A stretch of DNA of 64,000 nt, taken from a virus. This document shows, in pieces, positions 43,648-52,949 of this stretch (position 1 is the first letter of the stretch; each line of letters begins with the position of its first letter). The translations under genes and the position numbers were made by a program. Where the stretch lies: IMG/VR virus record IMGVR_UViG_3300044953_000352, positions 1 to 64,000 of that record. One strand, written 5' to 3'. The notes beneath the pieces were generated by a model. The model had not been told where the DNA came from. It was given only the letters and a program-made list of their open reading frames with translations, and searched no databases.

Positions 43648-44549
43648 ATATATTAGTAACAGGAGGAAATGGATTCTTAGGTTCAAATACAATTAAGAAA
43701 TTAATAGAAAAGAATCATAATATATTAATAACATCTAAAAATAAAACCAACTTAACTTATTTAAAAGATGATACAAAAATAATACCCTGTTATATAAACA
43801 ATATATGTTATCATATTGATGAAATTAAAAATTTTTCTCCTGATGTAATAATATTTTTTGGTTGGCACGGAGGAAATAATTATAAAGATACAAATATACT
43901 TGATCAGTTTCATCAAAACGTTCCGCCACATATAACTTTTTTAGAACAAATAAGTACATTTTCTAAGAAACCTAAAATTATAGGTGTTGGAAGTTTTTCA
44001 GAATATGGAGATTACAATATTCCTATCAACGAAACTTGTATTGAAAATCCAACAAGTTTATATGGATTATCAAAGTTGACGTTCAAAAAATACAGTGAAA
44101 TGTTTTGTAAACAACACCAAATGCAATGGACGTGGATACGACCATGTTTCATATATGGACCAAATGATATTCAAACAAGAGTAATTCCATCAGTAATTAA
44201 AAAAGCATTAAATAATGAAAAAATTCATTTAAATGAATGTAATACAATATTAGATTATCTATACGTTGAAGATTTTGTTAATTTTTTATATAAATTAATT
44301 GACTTAAACTGTGAAGGCGTATATAATATTTGCTCAGGAAAACAATATCAACTACAATCTATAATTAATCAAATTTGTGCATTATCTAATAGTAATTCTG
44401 AAATTATTTTTGATAAATCATTAAATAGAAAAGGACTAAATAATTTTATTTGTGGTGATAACACTAAGATTCAAAATACAACAGGTTATTTTGAATTACA
44501 TAATATACACGATGGTTTGCTAAAGACTATAAATTATTATAACCAATGA
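43644..44549 (+). CDS. NAD(P)-dependent SDR epimerase/reductase (RfbJ/YerF-like)
   Basis: MNILVTGGNGFLGSNTIKKL (Rossmann motif GxxGFLG), 'VGSFSEYGDYNIP' (catalytic Ser region) and 'SLYGLSKLTFKKY' (Tyr-x-x-x-Lys). 'WTWIRPCFIYGPNDIQTRVIP' is common to CDP-abequose synthase-like 4-reductases. In the yersiniose logic this could be the final ketone reductase (YerF-like). 301 residues. Confidence 0.8.
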   Translation: MNILVTGGNGFLGSNTIKKLIEKNHNILITSKNKTNLTYLKDDTKIIPCYINNICYHIDEIKNFSPDVIIFFGWHGGNNYKDTNILDQFHQNVPPHITFLEQISTFSKKPKIIGVGSFSEYGDYNIPINETCIENPTSLYGLSKLTFKKYSEMFCKQHQMQWTWIRPCFIYGPNDIQTRVIPSVIKKALNNEKIHLNECNTILDYLYVEDFVNFLYKLIDLNCEGVYNICSGKQYQLQSIINQICALSNSNSEIIFDKSLNRKGLNNFICGDNTKIQNTTGYFELHNIHDGLLKTINYYNQ

Positions 44550-45466
44550 ATTATAAAATAACATGTCATTTAATGCCGTGGGAATTAGATTTTGCTTTGT
44601 TGTCGTTTACACAATTAAAAAAATCAAAATATCATCTAAATTCAAATGATACAGTTTATATTGATGTTACTTTAAATCTTTCAAATTATATATTCGATTG
44701 GAGTTCTAGTAAACTACCAAAAGAATTCTTTATAGATAAGTTTACATCATTACAGCCATTATTAAATGATTATAAATGTAGATTTAACATTTATACTGGA
44801 GATGAAATCTACGGCGGATTAAATACAATGCTATATGCTACAGAACCACATATAGATCATTATATGGATTTGAATCCAGATATGTATTTTACAGAGCATT
44901 TATTATGCATGCTTATAGAATCTTCAAAAGTTATAAAAAATAGATTTTTCATAGTAACCCCACAAATTCCAAAATTATGGGATAACACATGGGACATCAT
45001 ATCAAACTATCATTATAATAATATATCATATCAAGATCATAATAAAATTGAGGTTTATGATGTTAGAAATTATATGAAAACAAATGATCTTGAAGTAAAA
45101 TTATCATCAATCAATACGTTTAAATTTGCTGGATGGATGGATTTATACAATAAAGAAACATGGGAAAATTTTATTGTACAAGACGGATGGCAAGGATACG
45201 GAGGATGTGATTACTACGCAATGTTATTATGTAATACAGCCAAGGTTAACGGAGTAGATGTTCAACAATACGTATTAGAAAATCAAATCACGACTGAATA
45301 TAATTATGGTCATATGAATTCTACCGGATATACCAAGTATTATAAAAAATTTTTGGCACTAAAAGATATACCAAATCAACGCGAATATTTTAACTCTAAA
45401 TTAAATGAATATCTAAACTATGGAGTTAGAAATTTAATAAATAAAAATATTATAAAATTGTTATGA
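44546..45466 (+). CDS. Putative glycosyltransferase (GT-A-like), 306 aa
   Basis: MNYKITCHLMPWELDFALLSF at the start, then 'HIDHYMDLNPDMYFTEHLL' near residue 110, an Asp-x-Asn-x-Asp site like GT-A metal sites, and 'GGCDYYAMLLC' later. No confident family. It is between an SDR gene and a GT10-like gene, with ATGA overlaps on both sides. Glycan transfer is inferred. Confidence 0.5.
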   Translation: MNYKITCHLMPWELDFALLSFTQLKKSKYHLNSNDTVYIDVTLNLSNYIFDWSSSKLPKEFFIDKFTSLQPLLNDYKCRFNIYTGDEIYGGLNTMLYATEPHIDHYMDLNPDMYFTEHLLCMLIESSKVIKNRFFIVTPQIPKLWDNTWDIISNYHYNNISYQDHNKIEVYDVRNYMKTNDLEVKLSSINTFKFAGWMDLYNKETWENFIVQDGWQGYGGCDYYAMLLCNTAKVNGVDVQQYVLENQITTEYNYGHMNSTGYTKYYKKFLALKDIPNQREYFNSKLNEYLNYGVRNLINKNIIKLL

Positions 45467-46338
45467 AGTTATTTTCAAATTTTAGACCAGAAAGTTGTCA
45501 TACATATGACAAAGTAAAAAAGGTATGTGAAAACAAACCTGTTACTATATTTTATGACTATATACCAAAAAGCATAAATGAACTAAATATAAATCCATAT
45601 AATTTTATAATTTTGGTTGAACCAGATGAATTTTTCGGAATGCAATCATGGGTAAGACAAAATCATCATCTATTTACTGGAATTTTAACATGGAATGAAA
45701 AGCTATTCAAAGATTGTCCAAATGCAATCTTTTTTCATTATATTGGTGATGGTGGCGCAGGAAATGTTAAACATAATTATTTAGAAGATTTTAATACACA
45801 ATATCCAAATAAAGAGTTTGAAATTAGTTTTTTATGTGGAGCAAAATCACTAGTTCAAGGACATAAATTTAGGCAAGAAATATATAAAATTGGAGATAAA
45901 ATAACAATCCCAAAAAAATGGTTTTATACATTACCTGATTTTGATGCAGAAAACTTTAAAAAAGGTGGAGTAGGAAGACCAGATGATATATGGATACAAA
46001 AACAAATTTGTTATCAAAAGGCAATGTTTCATATAGGAGTGGAAAATGTTTATTATAATAACTGGTGTAACGAAAAGATTTGTGATGCATTTGCAACAAA
46101 AACAGTTCCTGTATATTGGGGATGTCCTAATTTAGGAGATTTAGGTTATGATGAAAGAGGAATAATTAGATTTAATTCAACCGATGAATTAATTGAAAAA
46201 GTAAATAAATTAACTCCAGAGGATTATACTAATAGATTACCTTATGTAGAATATAATTATCAATTGATTAAACATTATCGATTTGAAGATGTAATTGCGA
46301 GAATTTTTAAAGACTTTATAGAACAAAATAATATATGA
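45463..46338 (+). CDS. GT10-like fucosyltransferase
   Basis: Near residue 205 it reads WCNEKICDAFATKTVPVYWGCPNL, the diagnostic C-terminal donor motif of alpha-1,3/4-fucosyltransferases (K-x-x-D-A-x-x-x-x-x-VPVYWG). N-terminal half: 'SFLCGAKSLVQGHKFRQEIY', the GT10 Rossmann strand. 291 residues. Donor is probably GDP-fucose, consistent with Gmd at 980; the usual GDP-fucose synthase was not seen in this window. Confidence 0.85.
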   Translation: MKLFSNFRPESCHTYDKVKKVCENKPVTIFYDYIPKSINELNINPYNFIILVEPDEFFGMQSWVRQNHHLFTGILTWNEKLFKDCPNAIFFHYIGDGGAGNVKHNYLEDFNTQYPNKEFEISFLCGAKSLVQGHKFRQEIYKIGDKITIPKKWFYTLPDFDAENFKKGGVGRPDDIWIQKQICYQKAMFHIGVENVYYNNWCNEKICDAFATKTVPVYWGCPNLGDLGYDERGIIRFNSTDELIEKVNKLTPEDYTNRLPYVEYNYQLIKHYRFEDVIARIFKDFIEQNNI

Positions 46339-46877
46339 AACCTACTATAGTAAATAATATAAGCAATATAAAAGATTTGACTGTATTAAAAATAGATTCT
46401 TTCTATGATTATAGAGGAGAAAACATACAATCTTATGACTCTACAGAATATAAAGAGTTAATAAACAATATTGAATTTACTACTGATTCGTTTTCGTTTT
46501 CTACAAAAAATGTTCTTAGAGGATTTCATGGTGATACACAATCTTGGAAATTAATTCAATGCATTAGAGGAACAGTTTATTTTGCTGTAATTGATTTGAG
46601 ACCCAATTCTCCAACATACGAGAATGTATTTACATGTACATTAAGTGATAAAAACCGCTGGCAAGTATTAGTTCCAAATGGTTGTGTTAATGCACATCTA
46701 TGCATGTCTGATGATTGTATTTTTTCTTATAAACTATCACATGGATATATTTCAATTGATAAACAGTTACATGTATTTTGGGATGATAGTAAATTTTTTC
46801 TTAAAATTAAATGGCCAATACAATTATCTCCAATTGTATCTCACCGAGACAACTCATTTCAGTTCAGTGTAATATAA
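46335..46877 (+). CDS. dTDP-4-dehydrorhamnose 3,5-epimerase-like (RmlC)
   Basis: Cupin fold with 'DSFSFSTKNVLRGFHGDTQSWKLI' (RmlC His in LRGFH), 'CIRGTVYFAVIDLRPNSPTYE' and 'VPNGCVNAHLCMSDDC'. These are the RmlC core motifs; the catalytic His of RGFH is present, while the usual Tyr region (YxxxxxHxI) is altered. 180 residues, normal. Could be a 3,5- or 3-epimerase for a 4-ketosugar nucleotide. No RmlD was confidently seen. Confidence 0.8.
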   Translation: MKPTIVNNISNIKDLTVLKIDSFYDYRGENIQSYDSTEYKELINNIEFTTDSFSFSTKNVLRGFHGDTQSWKLIQCIRGTVYFAVIDLRPNSPTYENVFTCTLSDKNRWQVLVPNGCVNAHLCMSDDCIFSYKLSHGYISIDKQLHVFWDDSKFFLKIKWPIQLSPIVSHRDNSFQFSVI

Positions 46878-47381
46878 ATGAAACTCATAGTCACAGTATT
46901 AGAGCAAGAATTTCCATTTAGTAATAAATTTAATATCTTATATACAGGTGTTGGAAAAATTAATGCAAGTATAATTTATTAGAATATTTAAACAGTCATA
47001 ATAACGTAGATACTATTATAAATGTTGGAACTGCCGCTGGTATAAATTGTAAAAGAAATACAGTATTATCATGTGGTAAGTTTATTGAAGGAGATTTGGA
47101 TTATCCAAGTTATACTCTTGATCCTATTATAGTTGATCCTAATTTAAAACAATTAGCCACGTCTGATTCATTTCAAACATCTTTACCAAATAGAATGTGT
47201 AATTGTATTGATATGGAGGGCATGCATTTGCAAAAATTTGTAAAATAAAGAAAATAAATTTTTTTGTTTTAAATATATATCAGATATAATAAGAGAACAA
47301 AATCAAGAAGATTCTTGGTTAGAAAACTACAAAAATGGTCGATTTCTTCTTAAAGAACATGTTATAAAAGTATATGAATAA
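46878..47381 (+). pseudogene. Broken nucleoside phosphorylase/MTAN-like gene (three frameshifts)
   Basis: Concatenating three shifted frames gives one protein: MKLIVTVLEQEFPF...ILYTGVGKINASIIY, then INVGTAAGINCKRNTVLSCGK and 'CNCIDMEGMHLQKFVK', then 'YISDIIREQNQEDSWLENY'. TGVGKINA, GTAAG and DMEG are nucleosidase/phosphorylase signatures (5'-methylthioadenosine/SAH nucleosidase type). Each break needs one base added. The repaired frame ends at 47381, overlapping the next ATG by 8 bases. A decayed or mis-sequenced gene of about 168 residues. Confidence 0.7.
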
Positions 47382-48318
47382 AGTTTTAATTACTGGCGGG
47401 GCAGGATATTTAGGCTCTGTTTTAACAGAAACACTATTAAATGAAGGATATATAGTTACTATACTTGATAGTTTATTATATAAACAATTATCATTGAGTG
47501 GTTTTTGTAATAATAAAAATTTTAATTTTATACTAGGTGATGTTAGAGATAATGTATTATTAGAAAAGCTAGTTAATGAAAATAATATTATTATACCACT
47601 TGCCGCTATTGTTGGAATGCCAGCATGCAAAGCAAATCCTCAAGCAACAATTGATATTAATTTAAATCAAATTAAAAATATTATTAAGTTTGCTAAAAAC
47701 GATCCCACGAAAGAAATCATCTTGCCAAATACAAACAGTCAATATGGATCGTCAACCGAAATTATAACAGAAGAAAGTCCATTTAAACCTTTGTCTTTGT
47801 ATGCTGAAACGAAATGCGATGCTGAAAAGGCATTATTAGATTCTCACAACGGTATTGCTTTAAGACTCGCAACTGTTTTTGGAATGTCTTATAGAATGAG
47901 AATGGATTTGTTAGTAAATGATCTTGTTTATAAATCTATAACAGATGGTTATTTAGTGCTATTCGAATCGCACTTCATTCGTAACTACATACACGTTCGT
48001 GATGTGGCCAATACATTTTTATTCATGATCAATAGATACAATCAATGTAATAACTCAGCATATAATGTTGGATTGACAAGTGCTAACTGTAATAAACTAG
48101 AATTGGCAGAAACTATCAAAAAGTTTGTTCCGGAATTAGTTATCGTTCAAAATGAATTCAAAAAAGACCTTGATCAACGTAATTACAAAGTATCAAATGC
48201 AAAATTAGAATCTTTAGGGTGGTCCGCAAAAAATTCTCTTGAAGACGGTATCCAAGAATTGCTAAAAGGATATCAAATGATTGTAAAATTTAAAAATAAA
48301 GATTTTACTAATTTGTAA
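47374..48318 (+). CDS. NAD-dependent sugar epimerase/dehydratase (SDR)
   Basis: MNKVLITGGAGYLGSVLTETLLNEG (Rossmann motif), 'IIPLAAIVGMPACKANPQ', 'PNTNSQYGSSTEIITEES' (catalytic Ser/Thr region) and 'SLYAETKCDAEK' (Tyr-x-x-x-Lys). It is close to GalE/UDP-glucuronate epimerase-like SDRs. 314 residues. In this cluster it could prepare a heptose or hexose precursor. The exact reaction is unknown. Confidence 0.85.
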   Translation: MNKVLITGGAGYLGSVLTETLLNEGYIVTILDSLLYKQLSLSGFCNNKNFNFILGDVRDNVLLEKLVNENNIIIPLAAIVGMPACKANPQATIDINLNQIKNIIKFAKNDPTKEIILPNTNSQYGSSTEIITEESPFKPLSLYAETKCDAEKALLDSHNGIALRLATVFGMSYRMRMDLLVNDLVYKSITDGYLVLFESHFIRNYIHVRDVANTFLFMINRYNQCNNSAYNVGLTSANCNKLELAETIKKFVPELVIVQNEFKKDLDQRNYKVSNAKLESLGWSAKNSLEDGIQELLKGYQMIVKFKNKDFTNL

Positions 48319-48319
48319 T

Positions 48320-49282
48320 ATGGATAAAAAACTTTTGGTTATTTATAATATTTGCGGAATTAAACGCAATAACATTGAAATGTGGGTCAATCATTTAACC
48401 GACATTCTAAATCAAAATTATAGCAATTTTATTGTAGCAGTTTCAGGCTGTATTGTAGCTGAAGAAGCTAAATCACAACTTATAGAATTAAAAAATAAAT
48501 ATAAAAATTTAGTGTTTAATTTTACCGAAGAAAAGTTGCCTGTTAACATTACTTTTAATCATACTGCTCAAGTTTGTACAAATAAATTTGGAATATTTGA
48601 TGGTTATATGTATGTTGCGTCTGATGTTAAATTTGGTAACGATCAAGAAGTTTTGAAAAAAATGTCTACACTACATTTTAATTCAAACAGCGGAATGACA
48701 TATGCAATGGTAGATAATGATCATGGATTAGATGGATGGTATAAAGAATGTTGGGAAGAACTAAATACCCTATTAGAAACAGATCATTTTTGTATTAATA
48801 TTGGAAAAACTGCAAACATGCATGTTATTTTATTTGATAAAGACATTTATATCAAATACGCAAATAAAATTGTTCCTAATATTTTTGCATCTCATTGTAC
48901 TGAAACTACTTATACCTATTTGACTGCTGCAATAAATAAAAAAGTTACAGTACATAATAAAACTGTTATGTTAAAACATATTGGATTTGCAGATAGTCAT
49001 AGTGTTGGATTTATGGATGAAATTGGATGGAATCATAAAGTTGCATGGAAACATTTATTCAAATCTAAAATACCAGTTGAAGATAGATTATTATCAAATG
49101 AAGCAAAAAATGTAGGGTTTGGTTATGTAGATTTTTATGGCGGATTTTCTCATTCTTCAGAGTTATATGATGATAATGAAAATCACAAAAATCCAGAAAA
49201 TCTTTTTAAATTCTTAAAAGACGCATTATATCTTTCAGAAGACGAATTTAACTACAATCAAATTTCTTACAATCTTATTTAA
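48320..49282 (+). CDS. Glycosyltransferase, GT2-like
   Basis: KKLLVIYNICGIKRNNIEMW at the start (GT-A strand 1), 'YSNFIVAVSGCIVAEEAKSQ' (strand 2), and 'GIFDGYMYVASDVKFGND' near residue 95 (Asp-x-x-Phe-like acidic site). 320 residues. The family is not sure. It lies 1 base after the epimerase gene and 10 bases before the radical SAM gene. Confidence 0.6.
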   Translation: MDKKLLVIYNICGIKRNNIEMWVNHLTDILNQNYSNFIVAVSGCIVAEEAKSQLIELKNKYKNLVFNFTEEKLPVNITFNHTAQVCTNKFGIFDGYMYVASDVKFGNDQEVLKKMSTLHFNSNSGMTYAMVDNDHGLDGWYKECWEELNTLLETDHFCINIGKTANMHVILFDKDIYIKYANKIVPNIFASHCTETTYTYLTAAINKKVTVHNKTVMLKHIGFADSHSVGFMDEIGWNHKVAWKHLFKSKIPVEDRLLSNEAKNVGFGYVDFYGGFSHSSELYDDNENHKNPENLFKFLKDALYLSEDEFNYNQISYNLI

Positions 49283-49292
49283 ATAAACTTAT

Positions 49293-50831
49293 ATGGATGT
49301 ATTATTTATAAATCCCGGAAACGCACGAGTAATTTATCAAAACTTAGAAAAAGATTATTCTGCTATTGAACCTCCTACTTGGGCACTTTTATTAGCCGAA
49401 TCTTGTCGATCCATAGGAAAAACTGTTAGTATTTTAGATATAAACGCTGAAAGACTCTCTGTCGAACAATCATATGAAAGAATTGTAAATATAAATCCTA
49501 AATTAATATGTTTTGTTGTATATGGACAAAATGTTAATGCTGGTACTACAAATATGAGTGGTGCAGTTGAGTTATCCAAGTATATAAAATTGCATAATAA
49601 AAATATACCAATCGCGTTTATAGGATCATATGTACAAGCTCTTCCTAAGAAGACATTGTTTGATGAAAAATCAATAGATATTGTATTTACTAACGAAGGT
49701 GTTTATGCATTAAGAAATTTACTTTCTCAAGACAAAATTGACTTAAATAACTTAGACCATATTAAAGGTATTGGATGGAGAAAAAATGGGTTTCCTACTT
49801 TAAATCCTCCAGAATTTGTAGTGCCGCAAGATAGATTAGACACCGATTTACCGGGATATGCATGGGACTTATTACCATATAAAGAAACACCATTGGATTT
49901 ATATCGTTCTCCAATGTGGCATGCTGAATATGATCCTAAAAAACGTACTCCATATGCTGCTATACAGACTTCATTAGGATGTAAATTCGGCTGTGATTTT
50001 TGTATGATAAACATACTAAATAGAAATGATAATGAAGAAATCGGAGTAGCATCAAATTACAGTTTAATGAGATATTGGTCTCCTGAATTCATTATAAGAG
50101 AATTTGATAAATTAGTAAAAATGGAAGTTGAAACTATTCGTATTATCGATGAATTGTTTTTACTTAACAAAAAACATTATGTTCCATTGTGTGAAATGCT
50201 AAAAGAAAGAGGTTATGGTAAATTCTTAAGAATGTGGGCATATTCACGTATTGATACTGTATGTAATCCAGAACTTCTTAAGTTAGTAAGAGAAGCGGGT
50301 ATTAAATGGTTGTGTTTAGGAATAGAAAGTGGAGACAGAAACATACGTTTAGAAGTCTCAAAAGGCAAGTTTCAAGATGTTGATATTAAAAAGATAGTAG
50401 AGCAAATTCATGCGAATGATATTGAGATAATGGGAAATTATATATTTGGGTTGCCGGGAGATAGTATTGATAGTATGCAAACAACTCTAAATCTATCAAA
50501 AGAATTATGTACATCTGGATGGAATGCATATACAGCAATGGCATTGCCGGGAAGCAAATTGTATAAAGATGCTATAGACAAAGGACTCAATATTCCCAAA
50601 AAATATGAAGAGTTTTCATTTCATTCATATGAAACACTTCCATTGCCTACAGAACATTTAACTCCTGCTGAAATTGTAAAATTTAGAGATAATGCATTTG
50701 ATGAATATCATTCAAATTCTTTATTTCTGGAAAGAATAGAAAAAAGATTTGGAGAAGTAGCGGTAAACTCTATAAGAAAAATGTTAAAATTTAAATTAAA
50801 ACGCAAGATTGTTGAGGAATCAAATAAATAA
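49293..50831 (+). CDS. B12-binding-type radical SAM protein
   Basis: C-terminal radical SAM core: C230-x3-C234-x2-C237 (GCKFGCDFC), a 4Fe-4S motif that cleaves SAM to a deoxyadenosyl radical; 'WLCLGIESGDRNIR' is the SAM-binding GE-like motif. Residues 1-150 resemble a cobalamin-binding domain, but the D-x-H-x-x-G motif is not evident (DINAE instead), so B12 may bind base-on or not at all. Such enzymes do methylations, ring contractions and C-C bond chemistry. 512 residues. Placed before E1 alpha/beta genes, it may act on the same substrate. Confidence 0.88.
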   Translation: MDVLFINPGNARVIYQNLEKDYSAIEPPTWALLLAESCRSIGKTVSILDINAERLSVEQSYERIVNINPKLICFVVYGQNVNAGTTNMSGAVELSKYIKLHNKNIPIAFIGSYVQALPKKTLFDEKSIDIVFTNEGVYALRNLLSQDKIDLNNLDHIKGIGWRKNGFPTLNPPEFVVPQDRLDTDLPGYAWDLLPYKETPLDLYRSPMWHAEYDPKKRTPYAAIQTSLGCKFGCDFCMINILNRNDNEEIGVASNYSLMRYWSPEFIIREFDKLVKMEVETIRIIDELFLLNKKHYVPLCEMLKERGYGKFLRMWAYSRIDTVCNPELLKLVREAGIKWLCLGIESGDRNIRLEVSKGKFQDVDIKKIVEQIHANDIEIMGNYIFGLPGDSIDSMQTTLNLSKELCTSGWNAYTAMALPGSKLYKDAIDKGLNIPKKYEEFSFHSYETLPLPTEHLTPAEIVKFRDNAFDEYHSNSLFLERIEKRFGEVAVNSIRKMLKFKLKRKIVEESNK

Positions 50832-50837
50832 TTTTCT

Positions 50838-51443
50838 ATGAAAGAATATACATCAGAAGAATTAATCGCATTTGAAGAAGATATTGCGAATGAATTCAAT
50901 TCATCAAAAATAAAAGCACCTATTCATTTATATAATGGAAATGAACAACAAATGATAAATGTGTTTAAAAATATTCAAGATAATAATTGGATATTTTGTA
51001 CATGGAGATCACATTATCAATGTTTATTAAAAGGTGTTCCTAAAGAACTTGTAAAACAAGATATATTAAATGGTAAATCTATTACTTTATGTTATCCTGA
51101 ATACAACATCTATTCGTCTGCGATTGTAGCAGGTAGTATTCCTATTGCAACAGGTATGGCATTAGATATAAAACGTAAAAATTTATCAAATAGAGTTTGG
51201 TGTTTTGTGGGTGATATGGCATCAGAAACTGGTACATTCTTTGAAAATTGGAAATATTCAGTAAATCATGATCTTCCTATAACATACGTTATAGAAAACA
51301 ATGGTAAGTCAGTGTGTACTGATACACTAAAAACGTGGAACTGTAATAATTTATATTTTGCAAATGAAACACGTAATATAATATATTACGAATATCAAAC
51401 TAAGTATCCACATGCGGGAGCAGGAAAAAGAATTCAATTTTAA
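50838..51443 (+). CDS. ThDP-dependent E1 alpha-type subunit (PDH/transketolase-like)
   Basis: Half of a split ThDP enzyme. 'RVWCFVGDMASETGTFFENW' contains the ThDP-Mg motif, with GDM in place of GDG, followed 25 residues on by 'VIENNGKSVCTDT' (NN motif). 'TGMALDIKRK' and 'YPEYNIYSSAIVAGSIPIATG' are typical of the alpha subunit. 201 residues, shorter than bacterial PDH E1 alpha (about 330), missing much of the N-terminal region. It is followed 2 bases later by the beta partner. Confidence 0.8.
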   Translation: MKEYTSEELIAFEEDIANEFNSSKIKAPIHLYNGNEQQMINVFKNIQDNNWIFCTWRSHYQCLLKGVPKELVKQDILNGKSITLCYPEYNIYSSAIVAGSIPIATGMALDIKRKNLSNRVWCFVGDMASETGTFFENWKYSVNHDLPITYVIENNGKSVCTDTLKTWNCNNLYFANETRNIIYYEYQTKYPHAGAGKRIQF

Positions 51444-51445
51444 TT

Positions 51446-51982
51446 ATGAAATACTTTGACGAACTTAAAAAATCGATGGATTGGTTGGCAGGAAAAGACG
51501 ATACCTTATTTTTAGGTCAAGCAGTAGAATATGCAGGAACTGCTATGACAAATACATTAAAAGATGTAGATAAAAAGAAGTTGTTAGAAATGCCAGTTAA
51601 TGAAGACATGCAAATGGGAATTTCTATTGGAATGGCTCTAAACAAAAGTGTTCCGATTTCTATTTTTCCAAGATGGAACTTTTTACTTCTTGCCGCAAAT
51701 CAAATTGTAAATCATTTGGACAAAGCGAAAATAATGTCATCTGGAGGATATAAACCAACGGTTATCATTAGAACATCTATAGGTTCACAACGCCCACTAC
51801 ATCCACAACATCAACATATATCAGATTTTACATCTGCTTTCAGAGCAATGTGTGATACAGTTGATATAATTCGTCTTGATGAACCACATCAAATTTTTGA
51901 ATCATTTCAATATGCATATGAAAGAAATGATGGAAGATCAACCATTTTAGTTGAATGGGGAGATTATTATAGTGAAAAATAA
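51446..51982 (+). CDS. ThDP-dependent E1 beta-type subunit (partial length)
   Basis: 'FLGQAVEYAGTAMTNTL' and 'KKKLLEMPVNEDMQMGISIGMAL' match the pyrimidine-binding half of E1 beta/transketolase (catalytic Glu in the NED stretch), and 'GGYKPTVIIRTSIGSQRPLHPQH' is the family's middle motif. 178 residues: the C-terminal transketolase domain (about 130 residues) is missing. Together with the alpha gene this is a minimal ThDP carboligase or decarboxylase; substrate unknown. Confidence 0.8.
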   Translation: MKYFDELKKSMDWLAGKDDTLFLGQAVEYAGTAMTNTLKDVDKKKLLEMPVNEDMQMGISIGMALNKSVPISIFPRWNFLLLAANQIVNHLDKAKIMSSGGYKPTVIIRTSIGSQRPLHPQHQHISDFTSAFRAMCDTVDIIRLDEPHQIFESFQYAYERNDGRSTILVEWGDYYSEK

Positions 51983-51984
51983 GT

Positions 51985-52947
51985 ATGACAATTGTAAAAT
52001 CACCATTTCGAATATCCTTGTTTGGAGGAAGTACTGATTATAAAAAATTTTATCAGCAACATGGTTCTTTTTTAATAGGTACGACTATTAATAAATATTG
52101 TTATTTATCTATGAGATATCGTCCGTCGATACTCTCAAAACAATATTTGTGTACATATTCAAAGTATGAGTTGGTAAACAATGTCAACGAAATTCAAAAT
52201 CCACTAATAAGAGAAACTTTTAATTATTTTAATATAAATAAACCAGTTGAGTTTTTTTCTTTTTCTGATATACCGGCTCGTACTGGTTTAGGAGGATCTT
52301 CTTCATATTGTATAGGAATGGCATATTTGATTTGTAAATTAAATAATCTATCTTTATCAAACAAAGAAATTATTAAAACAGCTATTCACATTGAACGAAA
52401 TATATTAAAAGAAAGTGGAGGTATACAAGATCAAATTTGGCCATTTGCAAAAGGTCTAAATAGCATTGAAATTCAAAAAGATGGTGAATTTTATACAAAA
52501 CCTTTACCTGTTACAGAAGAATTTACAAATGAATTTGAAAAATCATTCACTTTAATATACACAGACGAACAAAGAACAACGGACAATATTGCTAAGTCAC
52601 ATGAAAGTGATATTGAAAATAAATTACAGATTTTAAAATTTGCAAAAGATGCATATAATTTATTTTTAAAAGAAGATATAAAGGGTATAGGAAATTTAGT
52701 TTATGAAAGTTGGTTATATAAAGATAGAATATCTCCTTTGATATCTAATTCAAAAATTAATAATATAATTAATGATGTAATGCAAATGGGTGCATATGGT
52801 ACAAAGTTATTAGGAAGTGGAGGATGTGGATTTGTATTGGTAATATCTGATCCTATAATAAAAAATAAAATAGAACAGAAATATAACGGATATGTATTGA
52901 ACGTTAATTTTGAAAAAACAGGTACGTCTGACATATTTAAAAGCTAA
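51985..52947 (+). CDS. GHMP kinase, heptose-kinase-like (HddA type)
   Basis: 'TIVKSPFRISLFGGSTDYKKF' opens, typical of D-glycero-D-manno-heptose 7-phosphate or fucose kinases; 'IPARTGLGGSSSYCIGMAYL' is the GHMP phosphate loop, and 'AYGTKLLGSGGCGFVLVIS' the C-terminal GHMP motif. 320 residues. Followed 2 bases later by a nucleotidylyltransferase, as in NDP-heptose pathways. Substrate could be heptose or another sugar phosphate. Confidence 0.85.
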   Translation: MTIVKSPFRISLFGGSTDYKKFYQQHGSFLIGTTINKYCYLSMRYRPSILSKQYLCTYSKYELVNNVNEIQNPLIRETFNYFNINKPVEFFSFSDIPARTGLGGSSSYCIGMAYLICKLNNLSLSNKEIIKTAIHIERNILKESGGIQDQIWPFAKGLNSIEIQKDGEFYTKPLPVTEEFTNEFEKSFTLIYTDEQRTTDNIAKSHESDIENKLQILKFAKDAYNLFLKEDIKGIGNLVYESWLYKDRISPLISNSKINNIINDVMQMGAYGTKLLGSGGCGFVLVISDPIIKNKIEQKYNGYVLNVNFEKTGTSDIFKS

Positions 52948-52949
52948 GT

